A stretch of DNA of 7,734 bases from Maritimibacter sp. (GCA_020441225.1 JAGRMP010000337.1:1503-9236), one strand, 5' to 3'; shown: positions 1 through 7,024, counted from the stretch's first letter. The notes: generated by a model not told the origin, from the sequence alone. Numbers and translations are program-made.

Positions 1-840
1 GTCGATCTCGGCCTTGGTCTCGTCGAGCGCCTCGGTGAGCGGCGAGCGCACGTCGGGCTCGCACAGGCCCAGCCGCGACATCGCGTATTTGACCCCGACG
101 ACGCCCGGCTCGCGGAACACCGCGATATGCAGCGGCATCAGCTTGTCCGACAGCTCCAGCGCCCGGGCATAGTCGCCCGCCAGCGTCGCCGCCTGCATCT
201 CGGCGCATTGCGCGGGCGCCACGTTGGCGGTCACCGAGATGCAGCCCTGCCCGCCCATGGCGTTGAAGCCGACGGCGGTCGGATCCTCGCCCGAGAGCTG
301 GAGGAAATCGGTGCCGCAGGTGATCCGGGTCTTGGCCACGCGGGTGAGATCGGCGGTCGCATCCTTGACGCCGATGATGTTGTCGAGCTTCGACAGCACG
401 CCCATGGTTTCGGGCGTCATGTCGACCGCCGAGCGGCCGGGGATGTTGTAGATGATGATCGGCAGCCCGACCTCGGCAAGCGCGGAATAATGCGCGATCA
501 GCCCGCGCTGGGTCGGCTTGTTGTAATAGGGCGTCACCACCAATGCGGCATCGGCGCCGACGTCGCGGGCCGATTCCATGAACCGGATCGCCTCGTCGGT
601 GTTGTTCGAGCCCGCGCCCGCGATCACCGGGATGCGGCCCGCAGCGGTCTTGACCACGGTCTCGACAACCTCTTCGTGCTCTTCGTGGCTCAGCGTCGGG
701 CTTTCGCCGGTCGTCCCCACCGGAACGAGACCGTTCGTGCCCTGCTCGATATGCCATTCGACGAGGCGTTTGAGCGTGTCGTAATCCACGGCGCCGTTCT
801 TGAACGGCGTGACCAGGGCAGGAATGCTTCCCTTGAACAT
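1..840 (-). CDS. dapA: 4-hydroxy-tetrahydrodipicolinate synthase, C-terminus cut by window edge
   Basis: This cytoplasmic enzyme condenses pyruvate with L-aspartate semialdehyde, the first committed step of the diaminopimelate/lysine pathway that feeds peptidoglycan. The 280 codons present begin [13 protein letters not shown], the usual start of the family, and form a TIM-barrel aldolase. Visible hallmarks are GTTGES at residues 42-47 (active-site Thr43-Thr44), VTPYYNKP at 102-109, YNIPGR at 131-136 (catalytic Tyr131, Arg136) and GVKDAT at 157-162, with Lys159 the Schiff-base lysine. E. coli DapA has 292 residues, so only about a dozen are missing beyond position 1. An AAGGAG ribosome site lies 6 nt before the ATG at 840. 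The gene diverges from the lytic transglycosylase. In many alphaproteobacteria smpB follows dapA, which would be off the left edge here. Nothing suggests damage or transfer. Related NAL/DapA-family aldolases are the only alternative, and the motif set and N-terminus favour DapA. Confidence 0.97.
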   Translation of the reverse strand, partial: MFKGSIPALVTPFKNGAVDYDTLKRLVEWHIEQGTNGLVPVGTTGESPTLSHEEHEEVVETVVKTAAGRIPVIAGAGSNNTDEAIRFMESARDVGADAALVVTPYYNKPTQRGLIAHYSALAEVGLPIIIYNIPGRSAVDMTPETMGVLSKLDNIIGVKDATADLTRVAKTRITCGTDFLQLSGEDPTAVGFNAMGGQGCISVTANVAPAQCAEMQAATLAGDYARALELSDKLMPLHIAVFREPGVVGVKYAMSRLGLCEPDVRSPLTEALDETKAEID

Positions 841-846
841 GACACG

Positions 847-852
847 CTCCTT
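847..852 (-). promoter_or_regulatory. Ribosome binding site of dapA
   Basis: On the minus strand this reads AAGGAG, 6 nt upstream of the dapA ATG. It fixes the dapA start at 840. Confidence 0.75.
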
Positions 853-930
853 TTCGTCGGGTTATTCGGGCTTCGGTTTTGTGCTTCGTATCCTCGGCGA
901 CTCAGGTCTAATGCCGGGGAAACGCGGCGG

Positions 931-959
931 AAACTAGCCGCCAGAAAGAAAAATGCCAA
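931..959 (-). promoter_or_regulatory. dapA: Candidate sigma-70 promoter for dapA
   Basis: Read on the minus strand, TTGGCA (959-954; 5 of 6 to the -35 consensus) is followed after a 17-nt spacer by TAGTTT (936-931; a weak -10, 3 of 6). Transcription would begin near 924, leaving a leader of about 84 nt before the dapA ATG. Spacing and position are good but the -10 is poor, so this is only a candidate. Confidence 0.3.
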
Positions 960-968
960 GAATGTGTG

Positions 969-997
969 TTGAAGCGCGAATCGAGCGCGGTACCAAT
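969..997 (+). promoter_or_regulatory. slt: Weak candidate promoter for slt, possibly giving a leaderless mRNA
   Basis: TTGAAG (969-974; 4 of 6 to the -35 consensus) is followed after 16-17 nt by TACCAA (991-996) or ACCAAT (992-997), each about 3 of 6 to the -10 consensus. A start site 6-7 nt downstream would fall at or next to the A of the slt ATG at 1003. That would match the absence of a Shine-Dalgarno sequence before this gene. The elements are weak and the proposal is inference. Confidence 0.2.
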
Positions 998-1002
998 GCG
1001 GC

Positions 1003-2991
1003 ATGACCGAGCAGAATAAAAAAAGACCCGCCCTGAACCACAGATTTCGGGCCGCGCTCGCGCGGCTGATGATCCTTGTTTTCCTCACCGGACCCGCCGC
1101 CGCCCAGAGCGCTTCGGAGGTGGCCGCACTGGAGCGCGGTCTCGACCTCATGCGCCAGGGCCAGTGGGACGAAGCCCTCAACGCCGCCGGCCCGCCGGGC
1201 TCGATCGGGCGCGACATCGTCCAGTGGAACCGGCTGCGCTCGTCGAAAGGCACATTCGGCGAGACGCTCGACTTTCTCGCCCGCCGCCCCGACTGGCCGG
1301 GGCTGGACCTCTTGCGCGAGCGTTCGGAAAAGACCATCCCGGACGAGGCGGGCGCCGCTGCGGTGCTCGACTTTTTTCTCAACGACCCGCCCCAGACCGG
1401 CGCCGGCACGCTGCGTTTCGCCCGCGCGCTTTGGGACACCGGCGCCAAGCAAGAGGCGATGGCCGAGGCGATCCGCGGCTGGACCGCGTTTTCGCTGGAC
1501 GAAGAGGAAGAAGCCCAGTTCATGACCGATTGGCCCAAGACGCTTGCCCAGCACCATTGGGAGCGGATGGATATGCTCCTGTGGCGCGGGCTCAGCGACC
1601 AGGCGCGACGCCAGCTCGCGCGGGTCGACGACGCCCACAAGGCGCTGGCCAACGCGCGGATCGCGCTGCGCGAGAACGAAGACGGGGTCGATGCGCTGAT
1701 CTCGCACGTGCCCGCCGCACTCGCCGACGATCCGGGCCTCGCCTACGAGCGGTTCCTGTGGCGGGCGCGCAAGGGGCGCAACGACAGCGCCATCGAGCTC
1801 TTGCTGGAGCGTTCCGGCTCTGCCGCGTCGCTGGGCGATCCCGAGCGCTGGGCCGACCGGCGGCTCGACCTTGCGCGCTGGGCGATGCGGGAGGGCAAGC
1901 CCAAGACTGCCTATGCGCTTGCGTCGCAGCACCGGCTGACGGCGGACAGCGACGCGCGCAACGCGCTCGAATGGCTCGCGGGCTATGTGGCGCTGCGCAA
2001 GCTGGACGACGCCGGGACCGCGCTGCGCCATTTCCAGGCGTTCCACGAGAGCGTCGAGACGCCGATCAGCGTGTCGCGGGCGGGCTACTGGCAGGGCCGG
2101 GCGCTCGAAGCGCTGGGCCGCACCGAGGAGGCGCGGGCGGCCTATGCCAAGGCCGGGCGGCACCAGACGGCGTTCTACGGGCTGCTGGCGGCGGAGAAGG
2201 CCGGGCTCACGCTCGACCCGGCGCTGGCCGGCACCGAGACCTACCCGGGCTACCAGCAGGCGGCGTTCTGGACGAATTCCAACATGCAGGCCGCGCGGCT
2301 CTCGCTGGCGGCGGGCGAGCGCTACCTCGCCCGGCGCTTCGCGGTGCATCTGTCCGAAAGCCTCGACGCCACCGGCCTCGGCCAGCTCATGCAATGGGCC
2401 GAGGACGCCGGCGCGCCCTATCTGCAGCTTTCGCTCGCGAAATACGCCATCGTCTACCATGGCCGGGTCTACAACCGGCCCTATTTCCCCAATCCCGACA
2501 TCGGCTCGGGCAACCCCGGGGTGCCGCGCGCGCTGGAACTGTCGATCGCCCGGCGCGAAAGCGAGTTCAACCCGGGCGTGACCTCGGGCGTGGGCGCGAT
2601 GGGGCTGATGCAGCTCATGCCCGGCACCGCCAAGGACATGGCGCGGCGGCTCGAGATCGCCTACGAGCCCGGCAAGCTGCGGGACGGTTTCGCCTATAAC
2701 ACCCGGTTGGGATCGGAATACCTCGCCTACCTGATCGAGAAATTCGGCCAGAACCCGGTGCTGATCGCGGTGGGCTACAACGCCGGACCGGGGCGGGTGA
2801 CCCAGTGGATCGAGCGCTACGGCGATCCGCGCGCGCCGAACGTGGATATCGTCGACTGGATCGAGGCGATCCCCTTCGAAGAGACCCAGACCTATGTCAT
2901 GCGGGTGACCGAGAGCCTGCCCAATTACCGGGCGCGGCGCACCGGCGAGACCGGCCCCGTCCGGTTCACCGACGAGCTGAAACAACGCTAG
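1003..2991 (+). CDS. slt: Soluble lytic murein transglycosylase (Slt70-like, family 1A)
   Basis: This predicted periplasmic enzyme cleaves the MurNAc-GlcNAc bond of peptidoglycan to give 1,6-anhydromuropeptides. The 662 residues are close to E. coli Slt70 (645 with signal). Residues 1-35 look like a Sec signal: basic N-region, hydrophobic LMILVFLTGPAAA, likely cleaved after AAA before Gln35. Residues about 36-480 are alpha-helical with TPR-like repeats, as expected of the superhelical ring of this family. The catalytic lysozyme-like domain follows, with RRESEFNP at 517-524 (catalytic Glu519), GAMGLMQLMP at 531-540, GYNAGPGRV at 591-599 and IPFEETQTYV at 623-632. The ATG at 1003 places the signal peptide correctly but has no recognisable ribosome site. 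A later ATG at 1069 would remove the basic N-region. The gene diverges from dapA and converges on the acetyltransferase gene, leaving only 39 nt between stop codons. Confidence 0.95.
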   Translation: MTEQNKKRPALNHRFRAALARLMILVFLTGPAAAQSASEVAALERGLDLMRQGQWDEALNAAGPPGSIGRDIVQWNRLRSSKGTFGETLDFLARRPDWPGLDLLRERSEKTIPDEAGAAAVLDFFLNDPPQTGAGTLRFARALWDTGAKQEAMAEAIRGWTAFSLDEEEEAQFMTDWPKTLAQHHWERMDMLLWRGLSDQARRQLARVDDAHKALANARIALRENEDGVDALISHVPAALADDPGLAYERFLWRARKGRNDSAIELLLERSGSAASLGDPERWADRRLDLARWAMREGKPKTAYALASQHRLTADSDARNALEWLAGYVALRKLDDAGTALRHFQAFHESVETPISVSRAGYWQGRALEALGRTEEARAAYAKAGRHQTAFYGLLAAEKAGLTLDPALAGTETYPGYQQAAFWTNSNMQAARLSLAAGERYLARRFAVHLSESLDATGLGQLMQWAEDAGAPYLQLSLAKYAIVYHGRVYNRPYFPNPDIGSGNPGVPRALELSIARRESEFNPGVTSGVGAMGLMQLMPGTAKDMARRLEIAYEPGKLRDGFAYNTRLGSEYLAYLIEKFGQNPVLIAVGYNAGPGRVTQWIERYGDPRAPNVDIVDWIEAIPFEETQTYVMRVTESLPNYRARRTGETGPVRFTDELKQR

Positions 2992-3030
2992 ACGCGGCGG
3001 GTCGGGCCCGGCGGTCCGGCCCTTCCGTGC

Positions 3031-3780
3031 TCAGGGCGCGAGCACCTTTCGCAGCTCGGCCTCGGTCAGGTAGGAATAGGCGACAGCCGTGCCATCCTTC
3101 ACCAACGCATAGGTACCGTAGGGCGTGGGCGAGAGGTGGCGGACGTCGTCGGCACTTTCGATCATGACCTCGCGGAACGGCAGGCCGAGCTCTTGCGCCA
3201 CGGTCCGCACCTTGGCGGCGGCGTCTTCGAGATAGGGGCACTGGGCCGAGCGCAGCACGGTCACGCCGGACCCGCAGGCTTCGGCCTTGCGGGTCCAGCC
3301 GCCGCAGATATGCGGCACCTTGTGGTTGCTGTGGGCCTTGACCCAGAGCTCGAACTTTTCGCCGCAGCTGTCGACCCGGCGAAAGCCCAGATGTTCGACG
3401 ATGCCGGGCGCGATCAGCCAGTTTCCGCGCGAGGTCAGCGCGGCGACGCCATGGTATCCGTTCTCCCGCGCCCATGTCTCGGCCTCGGCGACGAGGTCGC
3501 GGGCGAAGCCCCGCCCGCGCGATTTGCCGACCACCCAGAGGCAGTGGATCACCACGAAATCGGCGACGTCATCGACCGCGCGCCAGCTTTTCGGCCCCGG
3601 CATGAATTCGATGAAGCCGCGTTCGCCGTCGCCGAGCAGACGCAGCTGCAAGCCTTCCTCGAACCGCGCCATCAACCAGTCGCGCTTGGCCTGCCAGGCA
3701 TGGCTCTTGCGCGCCGACATCTTGCAGAAAAACCCGTGCTCGTCGACGTTTTCGGCGGTAACGGTGATGATCTCAGCCAT
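3031..3780 (-). CDS. GNAT acetyltransferase with YoaP-type C-terminal domain
   Basis: This 249-residue cytoplasmic protein combines two domains. Residues about 1-150 form a GNAT fold: the acetyl-CoA loop is GKSRGRG at 85-91, followed by the FARDLVAEAETWARENG helix, and GFIEFMPGPKSWRAVDD at 55-71 resembles the central strand region of Bacillus YoaP proteins. Residues about 155-249 match the YoaP C-terminal domain, which looks thioredoxin-like, with CPYLED at 181-186 and further cysteines at 159 and 169. Length and order fit the YoaP family (about 250 residues), whose substrate is not established. A strong AGGAGG lies 5 nt before the ATG at 3780. The gene is 74 nt downstream of the sulfotransferase on the same strand, so the two may be co-transcribed, although no functional link is obvious. 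The family call comes from recognition of motifs, not from a search. Confidence 0.82.
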   Translation of the reverse strand: MAEIITVTAENVDEHGFFCKMSARKSHAWQAKRDWLMARFEEGLQLRLLGDGERGFIEFMPGPKSWRAVDDVADFVVIHCLWVVGKSRGRGFARDLVAEAETWARENGYHGVAALTSRGNWLIAPGIVEHLGFRRVDSCGEKFELWVKAHSNHKVPHICGGWTRKAEACGSGVTVLRSAQCPYLEDAAAKVRTVAQELGLPFREVMIESADDVRHLSPTPYGTYALVKDGTAVAYSYLTEAELRKVLAP

Positions 3781-3785
3781 GGTAT

Positions 3786-3791
3786 CCTCCT
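3786..3791 (-). promoter_or_regulatory. Ribosome binding site of the YoaP-like gene
   Basis: The minus strand reads AGGAGG 5 nt before the ATG, a full consensus Shine-Dalgarno and the strongest in the window. It fixes the start at 3780. Confidence 0.8.
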
Positions 3792-3854
3792 GCGCCGGAG
3801 TATGGAGGCGGGACCAAGGCGGCGTCCATGACCCGCGTCAACACCGAAACCGGG

Positions 3855-4673
3855 TCAGCCGCCGAGTTTCTTGTGCACCTCGTCGAGGTCGATCTCGCCC
3901 ACCGGCATCTTGTTGGCGGGATCGTCGAAATCGTATTTGAACAACTGGAAATCGCGCTTGTAGATCTCCCAGACCAGGTGTTTCGACAGGTCGTCGAAAT
4001 AATCCTCGACCGGATGCGCCATTTTCGGCCCGTGATCGGCGCTTTCGTTGAACCTGGGGATCTTGCCGAGCTGGACCTTGTGCGGCGTCTCGATGTGCTT
4101 CAGCACCTCGCGCATCCCCTTGTTGAACGCCTCGATGTGGAAGATGTGGTCGTAGCGCCCGCCGTTCTGGATGAAGGTCGAGACATGACCCGACATCGCC
4201 GACCAGTGGATGTCGGGGTCCATCGGCCGGCGAAACCGGATGGTGTCGCGGGCGAACAGCAGAAACCGGCGGAACGACGTGATCTGGTCGAACTCGAAGC
4301 CGGTCTCGGGATCGCCGACCTCGACCCCGTATTTCTGCACGAGGAGCGGCACAAGGTTGCCACGGTAGCGTTTACCGTTGCGCTGGATGCCGCAGATCTT
4401 GTCGAAGAAGGACGACAGGATCCGGCCGTAGGGGTTGCGCACGGCGGTGAAGACATAGGATTTGTGCGCCTGCACGTTCGCCGCAATCAGCGGCTGGCTC
4501 TCTTCCATCGCCCATTTGTGCAGCCCCTCGGCCGCGTCGTGGACGTCGCCATCGTAAAACCTGCCGTGGTCTGAAAAATACATGATCTGACCGATCGAGG
4601 AGCAGGCGCATTTCGGCACCACGCGGTAGACCACGCTCTCGCTCTCGGTCATCCAGGTTCCGGGAAAACCCAT
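3855..4673 (-). CDS. Sulfotransferase family protein (Sulfotransfer_2-like)
   Basis: This 272-residue protein is predicted to move sulfate from PAPS to a hydroxyl or amino group, probably on a carbohydrate. Both PAPS-binding elements of carbohydrate sulfotransferases are visible: the 5'-phosphosulfate loop VVPKCACSSIGQIM at 18-31 (key Lys21, Ser25, Ser26), and the 3'-phosphate segment VFTAVRNPYGRILSSFFDK at 74-92 (key Arg79, Ser87). There is no signal peptide or membrane segment, unlike Golgi enzymes, so it should act in the cytoplasm before export of its product. The chosen ATG at 4673 has a GGAGG 12 nt upstream, rather far. An in-frame ATG at 4652 (residue 8) has no better site, and a TTG at 4748 would add 25 unlikely residues. 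It diverges from the glycosyltransferase gene and lies upstream of the acetyltransferase gene. The acceptor is unknown. Confidence 0.85.
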   Translation of the reverse strand: MGFPGTWMTESESVVYRVVPKCACSSIGQIMYFSDHGRFYDGDVHDAAEGLHKWAMEESQPLIAANVQAHKSYVFTAVRNPYGRILSSFFDKICGIQRNGKRYRGNLVPLLVQKYGVEVGDPETGFEFDQITSFRRFLLFARDTIRFRRPMDPDIHWSAMSGHVSTFIQNGGRYDHIFHIEAFNKGMREVLKHIETPHKVQLGKIPRFNESADHGPKMAHPVEDYFDDLSKHLVWEIYKRDFQLFKYDFDDPANKMPVGEIDLDEVHKKLGG

Positions 4674-4738
4674 GGCTGACGTCCGCCTCCGTTTGCCGCC
4701 TGCGGGCCCGACTTGAGGGGGGATTGCCGCATGGGAAG

Positions 4739-4767
4739 AAAAAAGCAAACAAACCCTGTTCTTTCAA
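4739..4767 (-). promoter_or_regulatory. Weak candidate promoter for the sulfotransferase gene
   Basis: The 152-nt divergent gap (4674-4825) contains an AT-rich island at about 4736-4786 that stands out from its GC-rich surroundings. On the minus strand TTGAAA (4767-4762; 5 of 6 to -35) is followed after 17 nt by TTTTTT (4744-4739; only 3 of 6 to -10). The start would be near 4732, giving a leader of about 60 nt. I found no comparable plus-strand promoter for the glycosyltransferase. Confidence 0.22.
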
Positions 4768-4825
4768 TGGGCTTTTACCGGTATTCGTGTCTGCAACCCG
4801 GCCCGGGACCCCAAACGCACAGACC

Positions 4826-6403
4826 ATGGCCCAGATCGCCTTCATCCTGCTCAGCCACAAAGACCCCGACGCCATCGTCGACCAGGCCCGGCGGCTGACG
4901 GCGGTGGGCGATTACATTGCGATCCATTTCGACGCCAGCGCGCCGCGGTCGGATTACGACAAGATCCGCGCCGCCCTTGCCGACAACCCGAACGTCACCT
5001 TCGCCGGCCGCCGCGTGAAATGCGGTTGGGGCGGCTGGAGCCTGGTGGAGGGCACCCTGGAGGCGGTGCGGGCCGCGGTGGAAGCGTTTCCGCGGGCGAC
5101 CCATTTCTACATGGTCTCGGGCGATTGCATGTCGATCAAATCGGCCGAGTTCGCCCATGATTACCTCGATGCCGAAGACGTGGACTATATCGAGAGCGTC
5201 GATTTCTTCGACAGCGACTGGATCAAGACCGGGATCAAGGAAGACCGGCTGGTCTACCGGCATTTCTTCAACGAGCGCACCCACAAGGCGCTGTTCTACG
5301 CCTCGCTCGACTGGCAGAGACGGCTGGGATTGAAGCGCCGGATCCCCGAGGATCTGCAGATCATGATCGGCAGCCAATGGTGGTGCCTGCGCCGGCGCAC
5401 CATCGAATGGGTGCTCGACTTCATCAAACGGCGCCCCGATGTGATGCGGTTCTTCCGCACCACCTGGATCCCGGACGAAACCTTTTTCCAGACGCTCGTC
5501 CGCCACATGGTGCCCGCCCACGAGATCCGTTCGCGCACGCTCACCTTCCTGATGTTCACCGATTACGGCATGCCGGTGACCTTCTACAACGACCACTACG
5601 ACATGCTGCTCGCCCAGGATTACCTGTTCGCGCGCAAGATCAGCCCCGAGGCGACCGAGCTGAAACGCCGGCTGGGCACGCTCTATGCCGAAACCGGGGT
5701 CCATTTCAGCATCTCCAACGAGGGCAGGAGCCTGTTTTCCTTCCTGGTCGGGCGCGGTCGGGTCGGCCGGCGGTTCGCGCCCAGGTTCTGGGAGGCGGAA
5801 GCGACCATCGGCCGCGACCGCGAGCTTCTGATCGTGATGGCGAAGAAATGGCATGTCGGCAAACGGCTGATGAAGCGGATCGGCCAGGTGACCAATGTGC
5901 CGACCATCGACTATCTGTTCGACGAACAGGCGACCGAGCTGCCCGATCTCGGCGGCATCCAGACGAGCCTCGAGAAGCGCACCCGCCACCGCCGGGCACT
6001 GATGCGGATGCTCTACGACTACTTCGAGACCGACCGGCTGGCGGTGGCGATGGACCCCAACAACATGGATCTGTTGCGCGACTTTTTCTCCGACCGGTCG
6101 ACGACGCGGCTTCTGGAGGTCGAGACCGAGTATTCCGACGCCTGGCTGCGCGGTCACGCGGTGCGTGTCGGCCTCGCGGGCGAAAGCACGCCCGAAGCGG
6201 CGATCGCGCGGCTGTTGCCGACGATCCGCTCCGATCTCTATCTCGAAAGCGACCGCATCCGAGACGCCGGGTTCGACGAGGTCTACCGGCTGCGCGAGAC
6301 CGCGACGACCGAAGAGAACGCCCGCGCGCTGGCCCGGTTTCTCTCGATCCCGGAGAAGACGGCGCGCGACATCGCCCGAACCGAGCGGCTGTTCAACGAC
6401 TGA
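4826..6403 (+). CDS. GT14/Branch-family glycosyltransferase (beta-1,6-GlcNAc-transferase-like) with long C-terminal extension
   Basis: The 525-residue protein has an N-terminal Branch (core-2 beta-1,6-GlcNAc transferase / xylosyltransferase) domain over about residues 1-260. Visible family motifs are IAFILLSHKDP near the start, IHFDAS at about 33-38, KCGWGGWSLVEGTL in the 60s-70s, MVSGDCMSI at 96-104, IGSQWWCLRR at 181-190 and WIPDETFF at 214-221, where Glu218 probably corresponds to the catalytic-base region. It should transfer GlcNAc or another sugar from a UDP-sugar in the cytoplasm. Residues about 270-525 match no domain I can name functionally. They are charged, soluble and without membrane segments, and may be the uncharacterised extension (DUF5927/5928 type) that I recall accompanying Branch domains in Rhodobacterales. 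The ATG at 4826 gives the family's usual N-terminus but has no clear ribosome site. The frame stays open upstream to a TTG at 4724, which would add 34 unlikely residues. The divergent sulfotransferase suggests a shared glycan. Confidence 0.86.
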   Translation: MAQIAFILLSHKDPDAIVDQARRLTAVGDYIAIHFDASAPRSDYDKIRAALADNPNVTFAGRRVKCGWGGWSLVEGTLEAVRAAVEAFPRATHFYMVSGDCMSIKSAEFAHDYLDAEDVDYIESVDFFDSDWIKTGIKEDRLVYRHFFNERTHKALFYASLDWQRRLGLKRRIPEDLQIMIGSQWWCLRRRTIEWVLDFIKRRPDVMRFFRTTWIPDETFFQTLVRHMVPAHEIRSRTLTFLMFTDYGMPVTFYNDHYDMLLAQDYLFARKISPEATELKRRLGTLYAETGVHFSISNEGRSLFSFLVGRGRVGRRFAPRFWEAEATIGRDRELLIVMAKKWHVGKRLMKRIGQVTNVPTIDYLFDEQATELPDLGGIQTSLEKRTRHRRALMRMLYDYFETDRLAVAMDPNNMDLLRDFFSDRSTTRLLEVETEYSDAWLRGHAVRVGLAGESTPEAAIARLLPTIRSDLYLESDRIRDAGFDEVYRLRETATTEENARALARFLSIPEKTARDIARTERLFND

Positions 6404-6408
6404 TCGCG

Positions 6409-6423
6409 GGCCGGTTGCCGGCC
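6409..6423 (+). terminator. Short GC hairpin after the glycosyltransferase, possible terminator
   Basis: Five nt past the stop codon, GGCCGG and CCGGCC form a perfect 6-bp all-GC stem around the loop TTG. No T-tract follows (the next bases are GGGAGCGGG), so it is not a canonical intrinsic terminator. It may simply stabilise the 3' end or be chance in GC-rich DNA. Confidence 0.3.
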
Positions 6424-6527
6424 GGGAGCGGGCCCTGGTCGGGGCGGGACATAGGCGGCGCGCAAAACCCGGTTGTGTCCCGGGCGGTTCGATCCCAGTT
6501 TGGACCGCGACAAGACTGTATCGCTTC

Positions 6528-6532
6528 AGGAG
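6528..6532 (+). promoter_or_regulatory. Ribosome binding site of the HIT gene
   Basis: AGGAG lies 6 nt before the ATG at 6539. It selects that codon over the in-frame upstream start at 6473, which would add 22 residues unlike the family. Confidence 0.7.
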
Positions 6533-6538
6533 CATCCC

Positions 6539-6916
6539 ATGGGCTACGCCTACGATTCCGAGAACATCTTTGCCAGGATCATCCGCGGCGAGATCCCCAA
6601 CGACACCGTGCTGGAGACCGCGCACAGCCTGGCCTTCAACGATATCGGGCCGCAGGCGCCGGTGCATGTGCTGGTGATCCCCAAGGGGCCTTATGTGAAC
6701 TGGGACCATTTCGTCGCCGCGGCCCCGGCCGAGGAGGTGGTGGACTTCGCCAAGGCGATCCACGGTGTGGTCGCGGCCAAGGGGCTGGAACCCGGCGAGG
6801 GCGGCGAAGGCTACCGGCTGATCATGAACGCCGGAGAATCCGGGCTGCAGGAGGTGCCGCATCTGCACGTGCACATCCTGTCGGGCAGGGCGATGGGGCC
6901 GATGGTCAGTGCGTGA
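6539..6916 (+). CDS. HIT-family (HINT-type) nucleotide phosphoramidase/hydrolase
   Basis: This 125-residue cytoplasmic protein carries the histidine triad HLHVHILSG at 108-116, where His108, His110 and His112 form the triad and His112 should be the nucleophile. The N-terminus, with ENIFARIIRGEIPNDTV followed by LAFNDIGPQAPVHVLVIPK, closely follows the pattern of HINT1 proteins. HINT enzymes hydrolyse adenosine 5'-phosphoramidates and acyl- or lysyl-adenylates; the exact bacterial substrate is unsettled. Length is normal for the family. A good AGGAG precedes the ATG. The gene stands 135 nt after the glycosyltransferase with a GC hairpin between them, so it is probably transcribed separately, although I could not identify a convincing promoter in that gap. 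GalT-, FHIT- and Ap4A-hydrolase-type relatives are less likely given the short length and the QAPxHxLVIPK signature. Confidence 0.95.
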   Translation: MGYAYDSENIFARIIRGEIPNDTVLETAHSLAFNDIGPQAPVHVLVIPKGPYVNWDHFVAAAPAEEVVDFAKAIHGVVAAKGLEPGEGGEGYRLIMNAGESGLQEVPHLHVHILSGRAMGPMVSA

Positions 6917-6942
6917 GGGTTTTCGCCAAGAAAAAGGGGAAC

Positions 6943-6982
6943 CGGGCCGCATCCGCGCTGCCTCGATGCGCCGGCGGGCCCG
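6943..6982. other. Nested inverted repeat between the HIT and zinc-finger genes
   Basis: CGGGCC (6943-6948) pairs with GGCCCG (6977-6982), and directly inside it GCATC (6949-6953) pairs with GATGC (6965-6969). This makes 11 bp interrupted on one side by 7 unpaired bases. Read on the minus strand, the stem is followed within a few bases by CCCCTTTTTC, which resembles a terminator tail, but no minus-strand gene lies to the right. On the plus strand it may act as a 3' structure for the HIT transcript. Confidence 0.4.
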
Positions 6983-6996
6983 TGTCCGCTTCCGCC

Positions 6997-7024
6997 TTGC
7001 GGGAGCCGGTGGCGGCGCTAGAAT
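6997..7024 (+). promoter_or_regulatory. Candidate promoter for the zinc-finger gene
   Basis: TAGAAT (7019-7024; 5 of 6 to the -10 consensus) lies 16 nt after TTGCGG (6997-7002; only the TTG core matches -35). Transcription would start near 7031, about 24 nt before the ATG at 7055. It is the best -10 match I noticed in the intergenic regions. Confidence 0.4.

Noticed and set aside
934..2985. Long minus-strand open frame of 683 codons opposite slt
   Set aside because: It mirrors the slt gene, which has a signal peptide and complete catalytic motifs. The translation is Arg/Gly/Pro/Ala/Val-rich with no recognisable motif, as expected of the antisense frame of a GC-rich gene.
2992..3030. Possible bidirectional terminator between the convergent slt and YoaP-like genes
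   Set aside because: GGGCC (3004-3008) and GGCCC (3018-3022) could pair with a 9-nt loop, but the stem is only 5 bp and neither strand has a T-tract. GC-rich sequence gives such pairs by chance.
4776..4783. 8-bp palindrome TACCGGTA in the divergent intergenic region as an operator
   Set aside because: It is too short to stand out, has no symmetric extension and I saw no second copy in the window.
4731..4898. Possible 55-codon upstream ORF (ATG at 4731 after a GAGGGGGG tract) overlapping the glycosyltransferase start
   Set aside because: The purine tract is only a partial Shine-Dalgarno match, the predicted peptide is low-complexity in its second half, and it overlaps the conserved N-terminus of the glycosyltransferase in another frame. 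A regulatory uORF cannot be excluded but has no positive support.
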